Source: CCY15215 sp034932145 | GTDB lineage: Bacteria > Cyanobacteriota > Cyanobacteriia > Cyanobacteriales > Spirulinaceae | Assembly (NCBI RefSeq): GCF_034932145.1 | Contig: NZ_JAYGHV010000308.1 | Location: forward strand, 1 to 12,769 | Direction: 5' to 3' | Length of the DNA stretch: 12,769 bases | Position numbers and translations under genes: made by a program | In this document: positions 1 to 5,501 of the stretch, one piece after another | Layout: each line of letters starts with the position of its first letter | Numbering within the stretch: the stretch's first letter is position 1 | Notes under the pieces: generated by a model | What the model saw: only the letters and a program-made list of their open reading frames with translations | Databases searched by the model: none | What the model was told of the DNA's origin: nothing

Positions 1-2
1 AG

Positions 3-22
3 CCATTGATTTTAATCAATGG
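3..22. repeat. Short perfect inverted repeat (9-bp arms)
   Basis: CCATTGATT at 3-11 pairs with AATCAATGG at 14-22 around a TT loop. No T-run follows, so it does not look like an intrinsic terminator. It is the first of a series of hairpins filling 1-202 and probably belongs to a repeat or mobile-element remnant that continues beyond the left edge. Short frames are open across 1-110, but none resembles a known protein end. Confidence 0.5.
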
Positions 23-28
23 ACATCG

Positions 29-58
29 AACGCAACGGGTTTTAACCCGTCTTGCGTT
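29..58. repeat. Long imperfect hairpin with CGGGTT/AACCCG core
   Basis: AACGCAA (29-35) pairs with TTGCGTT (52-58), and CGGGTT (36-41) pairs with AACCCG (44-49), leaving a TT loop and a two-base TC bulge on the 3' arm. That is a 13-bp stem in 30 bases. The CGGGTT-AA-AACC-type core recurs in the hairpin at 129-153, so the two are probably related repeat units. No gene or T-run is attached, so I read it as an intergenic repeat; function unknown. Confidence 0.5.
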
Positions 59-119
59 ACAATACTTCCATGTAAGTCCACAGCTATTTTTTAGCCAAGG
101 GATGTAGGAGTCTGTTGAC

Positions 120-202
120 AGACTTGGAGAAAGCGGGTTAAAACCGCGCTTTCGGTGGATTAACCACAGAATCCCCGTCTTTTTAAAGCGGGGAGATGTC
201 AA
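120..202. mobile_element. Candidate IS200/IS605-derived palindromic element (no transposase)
   Basis: TTGAC at 115-119 is followed 9 nt later by a bulged hairpin, GAAAGCGGGTT (129-139) with AACCGCGCTTTC (142-153). A short GTGG/CCAC stem (155-167) comes next. A second hairpin follows: CCCCG (173-177) and CTTT (179-182) pair with AAAG (185-188) and CGGGG (189-193), leaving one extrahelical T at 178. Nine bases on, the segment ends in ATGTCAA. Subterminal hairpins with an extrahelical base and a tetranucleotide such as TCAA at the right end are the known layout of IS200/IS605 ends recognised by Y1 transposases. No tnpA or tnpB lies in the window. It is either the right end of a larger element (possibly carrying a TnpB guide-RNA scaffold) or a non-autonomous derivative. 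The assignment is inferred from structure alone. Confidence 0.45.
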
Positions 203-239
203 TAAAGCCAATGGATACAGAGGATATTGAGGTTGATTT

Positions 240-1829
240 ATGGACTCTGCTGCACTCTGGCAACGCTATCAAGATTGGCTCTACTACAATGACGAACTCG
301 GGTTTTACTTAGATGTGAGTCGCATGAGCTTCGATGACTTTTTTCTAAAAGCTATGCTGCCCGAGTTTGAAAGAGCATTTCAGGAAATGGCAGCTTTAGA
401 AGGAGGCGCGATCGCCAATCCCGACGAAAACCGCATGGTGGGACACTATTGGCTGCGTAACCCCGATCTTGCCCCCACCCCCGCATTAAAACGAGAAATT
501 GTCGATACCCTAGAACAAGTCAAAACCTTTGCCAGCAAAGTCCACAGTGGCGAAATTCATCCCCCCCAAGAAGCTAAATTTACCGATATTCTCTCCATTG
601 GGATTGGTGGATCGGCCTTGGGACCCCAATTTGTTGCCGAAGCCCTGTCCCCCCTGACTCCCCCCCTGGCAATCCATTTTCTCGACAACGCCGATCCTGC
701 GGGAATGGATAAAACCTTCGCTCAAATTGGCGATCGCCTCAAAACAACCCTCGTGTTAGTCATTTCCAAATCCGGCGGCACCCCAGAAACCCGTAACGGG
801 ATGTTAGAAGCGAAAACCGTTTACGAAAGCAAAAATCTCAATTTTGCCCCCTATGCCGTCGCGATTACCGGTCACGGCTCGAAATTGGACAACATTGCCA
901 AGTCAGAAAACTGGCTGACCACCTTTCCCATGCACGACTGGGTAGGAGGACGCACCTCAGAACTTTCCGCCGTCGGCTTAGTCGCCGCCGCATTGCAAGG
1001 CATTGATATTCAAGCCATGCTCGATGGTGCAAAATTAATGGATGATGCCACCCGTATTGCCGATCTTAAGCACAATCCTGCGGCACTACTCGCCCTCTCG
1101 TGGCATTATGCCGGCAATGGTAAGGGCGCAAAAGACATGGTAGTTTTACCCTATAAAGATAGCTTGTTGCTCTTCAGCCGCTATCTACAGCAATTGGTAA
1201 TGGAGTCCTTGGGCAAAGAAAAAGACCTCAATGGTAATGTTGTCCATCAGGGAATTGCCGTCTATGGCAACAAAGGCTCTACAGACCAACACGCTTATGT
1301 ACAGCAACTGCGAGAAGGCGTACCCAATTTCTTCCTCACTTTTATCGAAGTGCTGAAAGATCGAGAAGGTAAATCCCTCATCATTGAAGATGGGGCCACC
1401 AGTGGGGATTTCCTCTCCGGCTTCCTCCAGGGGACCCGCCAGGCGCTTTATGAAAATAAACGGGATTCCATTACCGTGACCATTTCCGAGGTCACTCCTC
1501 TGACGGTGGGTGCCTTAATTGCCCTCTACGATCGCGCTGTGGGTTTATATGCGTCCTTGGTCAATGTCAATGCTTATCACCAACCTGGAGTCGAAGCTGG
1601 GAAAAAAGCAGCCGCTTCGGTATTGGCTTTGCAAAGTCAGGCGATCGCCGTGTTGCAGGCTGCAAATACGCCCCTCTCCCTCGCAGAAATTGCCGAAAAA
1701 GCCAAGGCTGGCGATCGCGTTGAGGAGATTTATAAAATCCTGCGTCACATCCATGCCAATCAGCGCGGTGTCATCTTTGAGGGGGATTTGAACCAACCTG
1801 ACAGTTTGCGAGTGTCTTGGCAGAACTAA
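240..1829 (+). CDS. pgi: Glucose-6-phosphate isomerase
   Basis: Interconverts glucose-6-phosphate and fructose-6-phosphate in the cytosol, linking glycolysis, gluconeogenesis, glycogen turnover and the oxidative pentose phosphate route. The 529-residue product has the two SIS-type sugar-phosphate domains: SIGIGGSALG at 119-128, SKSGGTPETRN at 176-186 and the family signature VGGRTSELSAVG at 235-246. Likely catalytic residues are Glu322 in VMESLGKEKDLNG, His351 in STDQHAY, and Lys455 or Lys456 in HQPGVEAGKKA, by analogy with the characterised family. Residues from about 467 form a C-terminal extension resembling a small winged-helix segment; I recall cyanobacterial PGIs having this length. The ATG at 240 is chosen because GAGG at 229-232 sits 7 nt upstream and the protein starts at the usual family position. 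The gene stands alone, flanked on both sides by palindromic elements and convergent with bciB. Confidence 0.97.
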   Translation: MDSAALWQRYQDWLYYNDELGFYLDVSRMSFDDFFLKAMLPEFERAFQEMAALEGGAIANPDENRMVGHYWLRNPDLAPTPALKREIVDTLEQVKTFASKVHSGEIHPPQEAKFTDILSIGIGGSALGPQFVAEALSPLTPPLAIHFLDNADPAGMDKTFAQIGDRLKTTLVLVISKSGGTPETRNGMLEAKTVYESKNLNFAPYAVAITGHGSKLDNIAKSENWLTTFPMHDWVGGRTSELSAVGLVAAALQGIDIQAMLDGAKLMDDATRIADLKHNPAALLALSWHYAGNGKGAKDMVVLPYKDSLLLFSRYLQQLVMESLGKEKDLNGNVVHQGIAVYGNKGSTDQHAYVQQLREGVPNFFLTFIEVLKDREGKSLIIEDGATSGDFLSGFLQGTRQALYENKRDSITVTISEVTPLTVGALIALYDRAVGLYASLVNVNAYHQPGVEAGKKAAASVLALQSQAIAVLQAANTPLSLAEIAEKAKAGDRVEEIYKILRHIHANQRGVIFEGDLNQPDSLRVSWQN

Positions 1830-1858
1830 TGTAAGGTCTGCGTGGTAGGTACTTTGAC

Positions 1859-1976
1859 CATAGCGCTCTCTGGGGGTTTATCGAAAGCATGGCGATCGCT
1901 TAATCCCCAGAGATTAAAACTCTTGCGGGGTCTGACCGCTAGAACGCTCAAGCGTTTAGCGGTGAGAGTATGTCAA
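1859..1976. mobile_element. Second candidate IS200/IS605-like palindromic element, at the 3' end of bciB
   Basis: The architecture repeats that at 115-202. TTGAC at 1854-1858 is followed 8-9 nt later by a stem, CTCTGGGG (1868-1875) with CCCCAGAG (1905-1912), around a loop containing a HIP1 octamer. A very stable hairpin comes next: ACCGCTA (1935-1941) and AACGCT (1943-1948) pair with AGCGTT (1951-1956) and TAGCGGT (1957-1963), leaving one extrahelical G at 1942. The segment ends GAGAGT-ATGTCAA at 1976. The primary sequence differs from the first copy apart from TTGAC and ATGTCAA, so this is similarity of structure. The hairpins lie between two convergent genes and may also act as a transcription barrier. 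The TCA at 1973-1975 is the bciB stop codon read on the other strand. Confidence 0.42.
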
Positions 1977-3178
1977 ACATCAGGTAATTTATATTGACTA
2001 ACAATTTTCTTAGCAAATTCAGGCACGTGCGCCTCTAGTTTTTCGGGATAATTGCGCTTGACATAAAGATAATTGCGGGTGAAATGCGAATCAATAGAAA
2101 AGCGTCCATATTCTAACCCTTTTGGTCCGATTCTTTCAATAACAACCCCCATTAACTGTGCCGCCCACATGGGTAATGTTACACCTTGTTCGTAAGCGGG
2201 AATACTTTGCTGTACTGCTTGTTTTCTGTTCCCTTGAGAAGATACTGGCTGAGTATCTAATTGCTCCCCAACTAACTCTAACATTTCTGCCCCCGTATCG
2301 TTACGAACGACAATCCATTGCCAACCAAAAGGCGCACCCATATATCCCACCACTAAATCGGCGAGAGAGTTAACATAATCAAAACAACTGAGACAAGAAG
2401 GTGCAAAAACATCTTTCAATTTCTTTGTATTTAAGCCAAAGAAAGGCACTTTTTCGATTGAACCATCTTCATGTTTAAAATGCACTCGAAAATCCTGCAT
2501 AAACTCATAATGCACTACCGTATCGGGGGATTTACTTGTTGTATCTAGGAATTTTTGCAACCCTTCCCGACTGACATTATCTACGCAAGGCGTTCCTAAA
2601 ACATAGAGTTTTTCTAAACCTAATTTCTCTTCTACTTCTCGCAAGGCTTGAATTTGACAACCTACACCAATAACTAACAGGCGTTTCAGGCCCGATTGTT
2701 CGATTTGTTCTAAAACTGATAAATTGGGAGAAAGGGTCGGTTTATTAACTTTTGCAGCTAATACTTCTTCTGGTGTCCTGGCAATGACGGGCATGGGTTG
2801 AAAGCGATCTTCTGCGGTATTCTGTACGCAAACGACTCCCTCAACTAAACCGCGATCGAGCATTTCACAGGCGATCGCACTGACAATTCCCGTCCATTGC
2901 GCCCCTTGAATGGGTTGCTTTTTCCGAGCCGCTATCATAAGCTGATGTACGCCGAAATAAAGTTCGTTTTCATTGTCGAGATTGCGATGGCGATCGTGTA
3001 TTTTGGCTTCTAATTCGGCAATTTGTTGATTGAGAAAAGCGCAGGCTTCTTTCACATAGTGGATATAATAAGTATCGCAAAGACCGCACTCGCTACACAG
3101 TTCTTTAGCAGGGCGACGGCTTCCGGGTTTCAAGGCTTTCGATTTTTGGTGCTGGCGATCGCGGAAAGTGGCTGTCAT
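1973..3178 (-). CDS. bciB: Ferredoxin-dependent 8-vinyl reductase (BciB/F420-hydrogenase beta-like)
   Basis: Predicted to reduce the C8 vinyl group of 3,8-divinyl (proto)chlorophyllide a, giving the monovinyl chlorophyll precursor. The reaction uses reduced ferredoxin, FAD and iron-sulfur clusters. The 401-residue protein opens with a basic stretch, then CSECGLCDTYYIHYVKEAC, where Cys28, Cys31, Cys34 and Cys46 are the likely ligands of one 4Fe-4S cluster. Further conserved cysteines lie in GVGCQIQALR (Cys174), LGTPCVDN (Cys198) and SCLSCFDYVN (Cys262, Cys265), as expected for the FrhB-type fold. Synechocystis Slr1923 is the characterised relative. The plant 7-hydroxymethyl-chlorophyll a reductase belongs to the same family, so the exact substrate rests on homology. 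The ATG at 3178 has no clear Shine-Dalgarno sequence. The stop codon falls within the end of the palindromic element at 1859-1976. The gene is separated from DUF2811 by an intrinsic terminator, so it probably has its own promoter in 3179-3245. Confidence 0.88.
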   Translation of the reverse strand: MTATFRDRQHQKSKALKPGSRRPAKELCSECGLCDTYYIHYVKEACAFLNQQIAELEAKIHDRHRNLDNENELYFGVHQLMIAARKKQPIQGAQWTGIVSAIACEMLDRGLVEGVVCVQNTAEDRFQPMPVIARTPEEVLAAKVNKPTLSPNLSVLEQIEQSGLKRLLVIGVGCQIQALREVEEKLGLEKLYVLGTPCVDNVSREGLQKFLDTTSKSPDTVVHYEFMQDFRVHFKHEDGSIEKVPFFGLNTKKLKDVFAPSCLSCFDYVNSLADLVVGYMGAPFGWQWIVVRNDTGAEMLELVGEQLDTQPVSSQGNRKQAVQQSIPAYEQGVTLPMWAAQLMGVVIERIGPKGLEYGRFSIDSHFTRNYLYVKRNYPEKLEAHVPEFAKKIVSQYKLPDV

Positions 3179-3245
3179 CTAAAAATTTACTATTGCAATA
3201 AATCGGGTTCTTCTCTGACAATTTTCTCATACAGCGACTGCAAAT

Positions 3246-3272
3246 AAAAAAATCGCCAGAAATTCTGGCGAT
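3246..3272 (-). terminator. Rho-independent terminator of the DUF2811 gene
   Basis: ATCGCCAGA (3252-3260) and TCTGGCGAT (3264-3272) form a perfect 9-bp stem around AAT. On the minus strand the stem is followed at once by a run of Ts (A3246-A3251 on the plus strand). It lies 29 nt downstream of the DUF2811 stop codon and upstream of bciB, so the two same-strand genes should be largely uncoupled. Confidence 0.85.
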
Positions 3273-3300
3273 CGCATTAATCGAAGTCAAAAGTAAGTTT

Positions 3301-3522
3301 TTAAGAGTGAAACAGTGTTTCTAAATAAACTTCTGCACAAGCACGATAATTCTGAGCGTCTCTAATAGATTCGTTCGCACTATTGTTTTGTAACAAAAAC
3401 GAGGAGAGAGCCGCAGCAAATACGCGGTCTTGATCCCATGTGGGATGACAGTCTAAATAGGTTTTCAAGGATTGGTGCAGATCTTCGGGGATTTCTGCCA
3501 AAATGCTAACGATACTTTTCAT
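3301..3522 (-). CDS. DUF2811 family small protein
   Basis: A 73-residue cytosolic protein with no membrane segment or signal peptide. The N-terminal part, SILAEIPEDLHQSLKTYLD (about 5-23) followed by HPTWDQDRVFAAALSSFLLQN (about 26-46), matches my recollection of DUF2811, a small and almost exclusively cyanobacterial family of unknown function. The IPEDLHQSL-type helix resembles the start of ribbon-helix-helix-like small proteins, but I cannot show DNA binding. The C-terminal half, ending in RACAEVYLETLF, is typical for the family. The ATG at 3522 has GAGG about 5 nt upstream. Its leader carries a hairpin at 3562-3580, and a strong terminator follows the stop, so it is probably monocistronic. 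Confidence 0.8.
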   Translation of the reverse strand: MKSIVSILAEIPEDLHQSLKTYLDCHPTWDQDRVFAAALSSFLLQNNSANESIRDAQNYRACAEVYLETLFHS

Positions 3523-3561
3523 GACAACCTCGCTGGACTAGATAATGTGGGGGGATACAGC

Positions 3562-3580
3562 CGGGGGAAAAATTTCCCCG
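3562..3580 (-). other. Hairpin in the leader region of the DUF2811 gene
   Basis: CGGGG (3562-3566) pairs with CCCCG (3576-3580), and the stem continues through one G-T wobble and two A-T pairs to an AAA loop, making 8 bp. On the minus strand it lies about 40-58 nt upstream of the DUF2811 start codon. It could be a transcript-stabilising or attenuating leader stem. No anti-stem or T-run is evident, so a role is only inferred. Confidence 0.4.
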
Positions 3581-3883
3581 CAACGCTCAAACTCGATACT
3601 AAGAACTGGATATTAAATAGGAGATAGTACGCTTCTACTTGATGGGGTTGTGTTTTTCGATTCTTAGTTCCTTCTCTTCTATTTCGCAGGTAATGAAGCC
3701 TTTTGTCAATGCTGAGAAATGTTACGGATTTCTTTGTAAAAACTCAAGATTTACGAGACGACAAGTATTTTGACCCATTTTTTGTTACTTAACTTTACAT
3801 AAACTCAGTATAGAACTGATGTTCAATCCTAAAAGAGAAAAATTCCCCAGCCTACCGCAATGCTTGAATTTGATTCTTTAACT

Positions 3884-3935
3884 TGTGGAAAACCTTGGGT
3901 AAACTGTGGAAAACTCGGGAAAACCTTGTGGAATG
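3884..3935 (-). promoter_or_regulatory. Cluster of three DnaA-box-like repeats
   Basis: TGTGGAAAA occurs exactly at 3884-3892 and 3905-3913. A degenerate copy, TGTGGAATG, lies at 3927-3935. The reverse complement of the exact copies, TTTTCCACA, is the DnaA-box consensus described for Synechococcus. All three face the same way at 21- and 22-bp intervals, about two helical turns, so a bound protein would sit on one face of the DNA. An AT-rich tract follows. The neighbours dnaA and dnaN are not in the window. This may be a regulatory or DnaA-titrating site, part of an origin, or only a diverged tandem repeat. Confidence 0.4.
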
Positions 3936-4136
3936 ATTGGGGATTTTATGGGGGAAAATAAAGTTAAAGAATAAGAATTACGAACTTAACGTCTTGTTAA
4001 TATTGGCAAGGTGGCGATCGCGCTTTCAAAACAATTGTACTGTATTTGGGGAGATGCGATCGCACTTCTGAGAAAGAATGGTAAAAACCTAAAAATGACA
4101 AAAACTCTCTATTGTAAAAAACAAAGTCTTTGTTTG

Positions 4137-4172
4137 AGTGAGGATAAATCCTAGGATTTATCCTCACTTTTT
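4137..4172 (+). terminator. Perfect 32-bp palindrome plus T-run: orphan intrinsic terminator
   Basis: Bases 4137-4168 form a perfect 32-bp palindrome: the arm AGTGAGGATAAATC mirrors GATTTATCCTCACT about a central CTAG. TTTTT at 4168-4172 follows, giving a textbook plus-strand intrinsic terminator. No plus-strand gene lies upstream within the window spacer, because DUF2811 is on the other strand and ends far away. It may therefore end an unannotated small RNA, or protect the imelysin promoter from read-through. A symmetrical operator or mobile-element end is the alternative reading. Confidence 0.6.
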
Positions 4173-4200
4173 AAATATAAACAAAATCTAAATGCTTAAT

Positions 4201-4255
4201 AGGAATAATTCCTGATAAGCTAATATAGTTCTGCCGTAAATGCAAATAATTTGCA
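4201..4255 (+). promoter_or_regulatory. Candidate imelysin promoter with two AATAATT-centred palindromes
   Basis: AGGAATAATTCCT (4201-4213, 6-1-6) and TGCAAATAATTTGCA (4241-4255, 7-1-7) share the core AATAATT. Their centres are 41 bp apart, about four helical turns. A -10-like TAATAT/TATAGT lies between them at 4221-4229 without a good -35 box. Operators on both sides of the predicted start would suit a repressor. Imelysins are known to be iron-regulated, so Fur is the obvious candidate, but the match to a canonical Fur box is poor. Confidence 0.4.
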
Positions 4256-4267
4256 AAAAAATAAGCA

Positions 4268-5458
4268 ATGTCATTAACGAAAATCTTTCTACAACACCTA
4301 AAATCCCCCAAAATAAAGTCTTTTGTCGTTGGAACGGCTATTTTAACTGGATTATTCCTTGTCAGTTTGAGCCGCGATAGTTATTCATTTATTTCTCTGA
4401 ATTCTCAACAACAGAGCAATACAGCGACTATCACGCAGCGCGATCGCATTGTCCTCGCAGATGCCCACAATCTCGAACAAGCAGTCCTTACCGATTTTGT
4501 CGATCTGGTTATTATTCCCACCTACGATCGCCTTTTGGGTCAAGCAATAGTGCTGAAAACCGCCGTCGATCGCTTTGTGGCCAAGCCCACCCCAGAACAC
4601 TTAAAAGCCGCACGAGTCGCCTGGTTAGGGACGCGGACACCCTGGGAACAAAGTGAAGCCTTTGCCTTTGGTCCCGCATCATCCCTCGGTTACGATGGGG
4701 ATCTCGATGATTGGCCGGTGAATGAAACTGATGTGACTGCAATTCTCAAGAGTGGCGATCGTTTGACTCCCGAATATGTCACCAACTTGCAAACCACCGC
4801 AAAAGGGTTTCACACTATCGAACTTTTGCTCTTTGGCACGAATAACGATAAAACAGCCTCAGATTTTTCACGAAGAGAACTTGAATTGCTTAAATTACTC
4901 GCAAAAGCATTTGAGACAACCTCCCAAGACCTGATCGAGAGTTGGGTAGATGGGGTTTCTGGCAATCCTCCGTATCGCCAGGTTTTGATCGCTGCGGGAG
5001 AACGCAATAATCCTGCTTATCTCACAAAAAGTGCAGCTTTAGAAGAAATCGTGCAAGGAATGATGGGATGTTTGGATGAAGTTGCTAACGAAAAAATTGG
5101 TGTTCCCTTGACCGATAAAAGCACAGACGACCTTGAAAGTCGCTTCAGTCATTCTTCTCTCAACGATTTTAAAAATAACCTGCAAAGTGTGGAAAATGCT
5201 TATTGGGGAGGACTTCCCGACACGCGATCGCGGGGAACAAGTATCAGCGATTTTGTGGCTCAAGCCGATGTTAACCTCGATCGCCAAATCAAACAAGAAA
5301 TGCAGGAGGCGATCGCAGCCATCGCAGCCATTCCCGACCCCATAGAACTCAAAATCTCCGATGCAGAGGCATTAGAGACGTTAGCAACAGCAAAAGAAGC
5401 AATTTTAAAACTCTTTTCAACAATGGAAGAAAAAGTATTACCCCTCGTCCAAGGGTAA
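4268..5458 (+). CDS. Imelysin (peptidase M75-like/IrpA-type) family protein
   Basis: A 396-residue exported or membrane-anchored protein of the imelysin family, which includes the cyanobacterial iron-regulated protein IrpA and the EfeO-type periplasmic iron-binding proteins. Family members are all-helical and are linked to iron uptake; proteolytic activity is doubtful for most of them. A hydrophobic segment at about 18-34 after a lysine-rich start acts as signal peptide or anchor; no lipobox is seen. Family motifs are RVAWLGTRTPWEQSEAFAFGP (starting at Arg116) and the GxHxxE site GFHTIELLLFG at 180-190, with His182 and Glu185 as putative metal ligands. The ATG at 4268 has only a weak Shine-Dalgarno sequence (ATAAG). 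The di-heme oxidoreductase starts 43 nt after the stop, so the two genes are very likely cotranscribed. Two small palindromes sit around its promoter. Confidence 0.88.
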   Translation: MSLTKIFLQHLKSPKIKSFVVGTAILTGLFLVSLSRDSYSFISLNSQQQSNTATITQRDRIVLADAHNLEQAVLTDFVDLVIIPTYDRLLGQAIVLKTAVDRFVAKPTPEHLKAARVAWLGTRTPWEQSEAFAFGPASSLGYDGDLDDWPVNETDVTAILKSGDRLTPEYVTNLQTTAKGFHTIELLLFGTNNDKTASDFSRRELELLKLLAKAFETTSQDLIESWVDGVSGNPPYRQVLIAAGERNNPAYLTKSAALEEIVQGMMGCLDEVANEKIGVPLTDKSTDDLESRFSHSSLNDFKNNLQSVENAYWGGLPDTRSRGTSISDFVAQADVNLDRQIKQEMQEAIAAIAAIPDPIELKISDAEALETLATAKEAILKLFSTMEEKVLPLVQG

Positions 5459-5501
5459 ACACTTTTGCCATTACTTTCCCAATTTTAAGCAGGAGAACAT
5501 T

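Larger units (their letters stand above)
3523..4267. other. 745-bp AT-rich intergenic region between divergent genes
   Basis: No convincing protein gene lies here. The stretch holds the DUF2811 leader hairpin (3562-3580), a possible plus-strand -10 box TATAGA (3809-3814), three DnaA-box-like repeats (3884-3935), two HIP1 octamers (4014-4021 and about 4054-4061), a 17-bp palindrome AAACAAAG-T-CTTTGTTT (4119-4135), a 32-bp palindrome with a T-run (4137-4172), and two palindromes by the imelysin promoter. A 33-codon plus-strand ORF at 3860-3961 has no Shine-Dalgarno sequence. I see nothing structured in 3600-3780. Confidence 0.7.

Noticed and set aside
1..110. Open plus-strand frames entering from the left edge, as possible tnpB 3' end
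   Set aside because: The short translations do not resemble TnpB C-termini, and the region is dominated by hairpins, so no partial gene is called.
467..529. C-terminal extension of PGI (residue positions within the protein) as a fused novel domain
   Set aside because: I recall cyanobacterial PGIs of about this length having the same extension, so it appears normal for the group and not a new fusion.
1519..1796. Open frames on both strands inside the end of pgi
   Set aside because: They lie entirely within the conserved PGI C-terminal region, and their translations show no recognisable motifs.
3105..3290. 61-codon minus-strand frame across the bciB start, containing CxxC-like cysteines
   Set aside because: It overlaps the bciB 5' end and the DUF2811 terminator stem in another frame and has no ribosome-binding site.
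3883..4172. CRISPR array
   Set aside because: There are only three short, diverged 21-22 bp units without unique spacers, plus unrelated palindromes; no cas gene is nearby.
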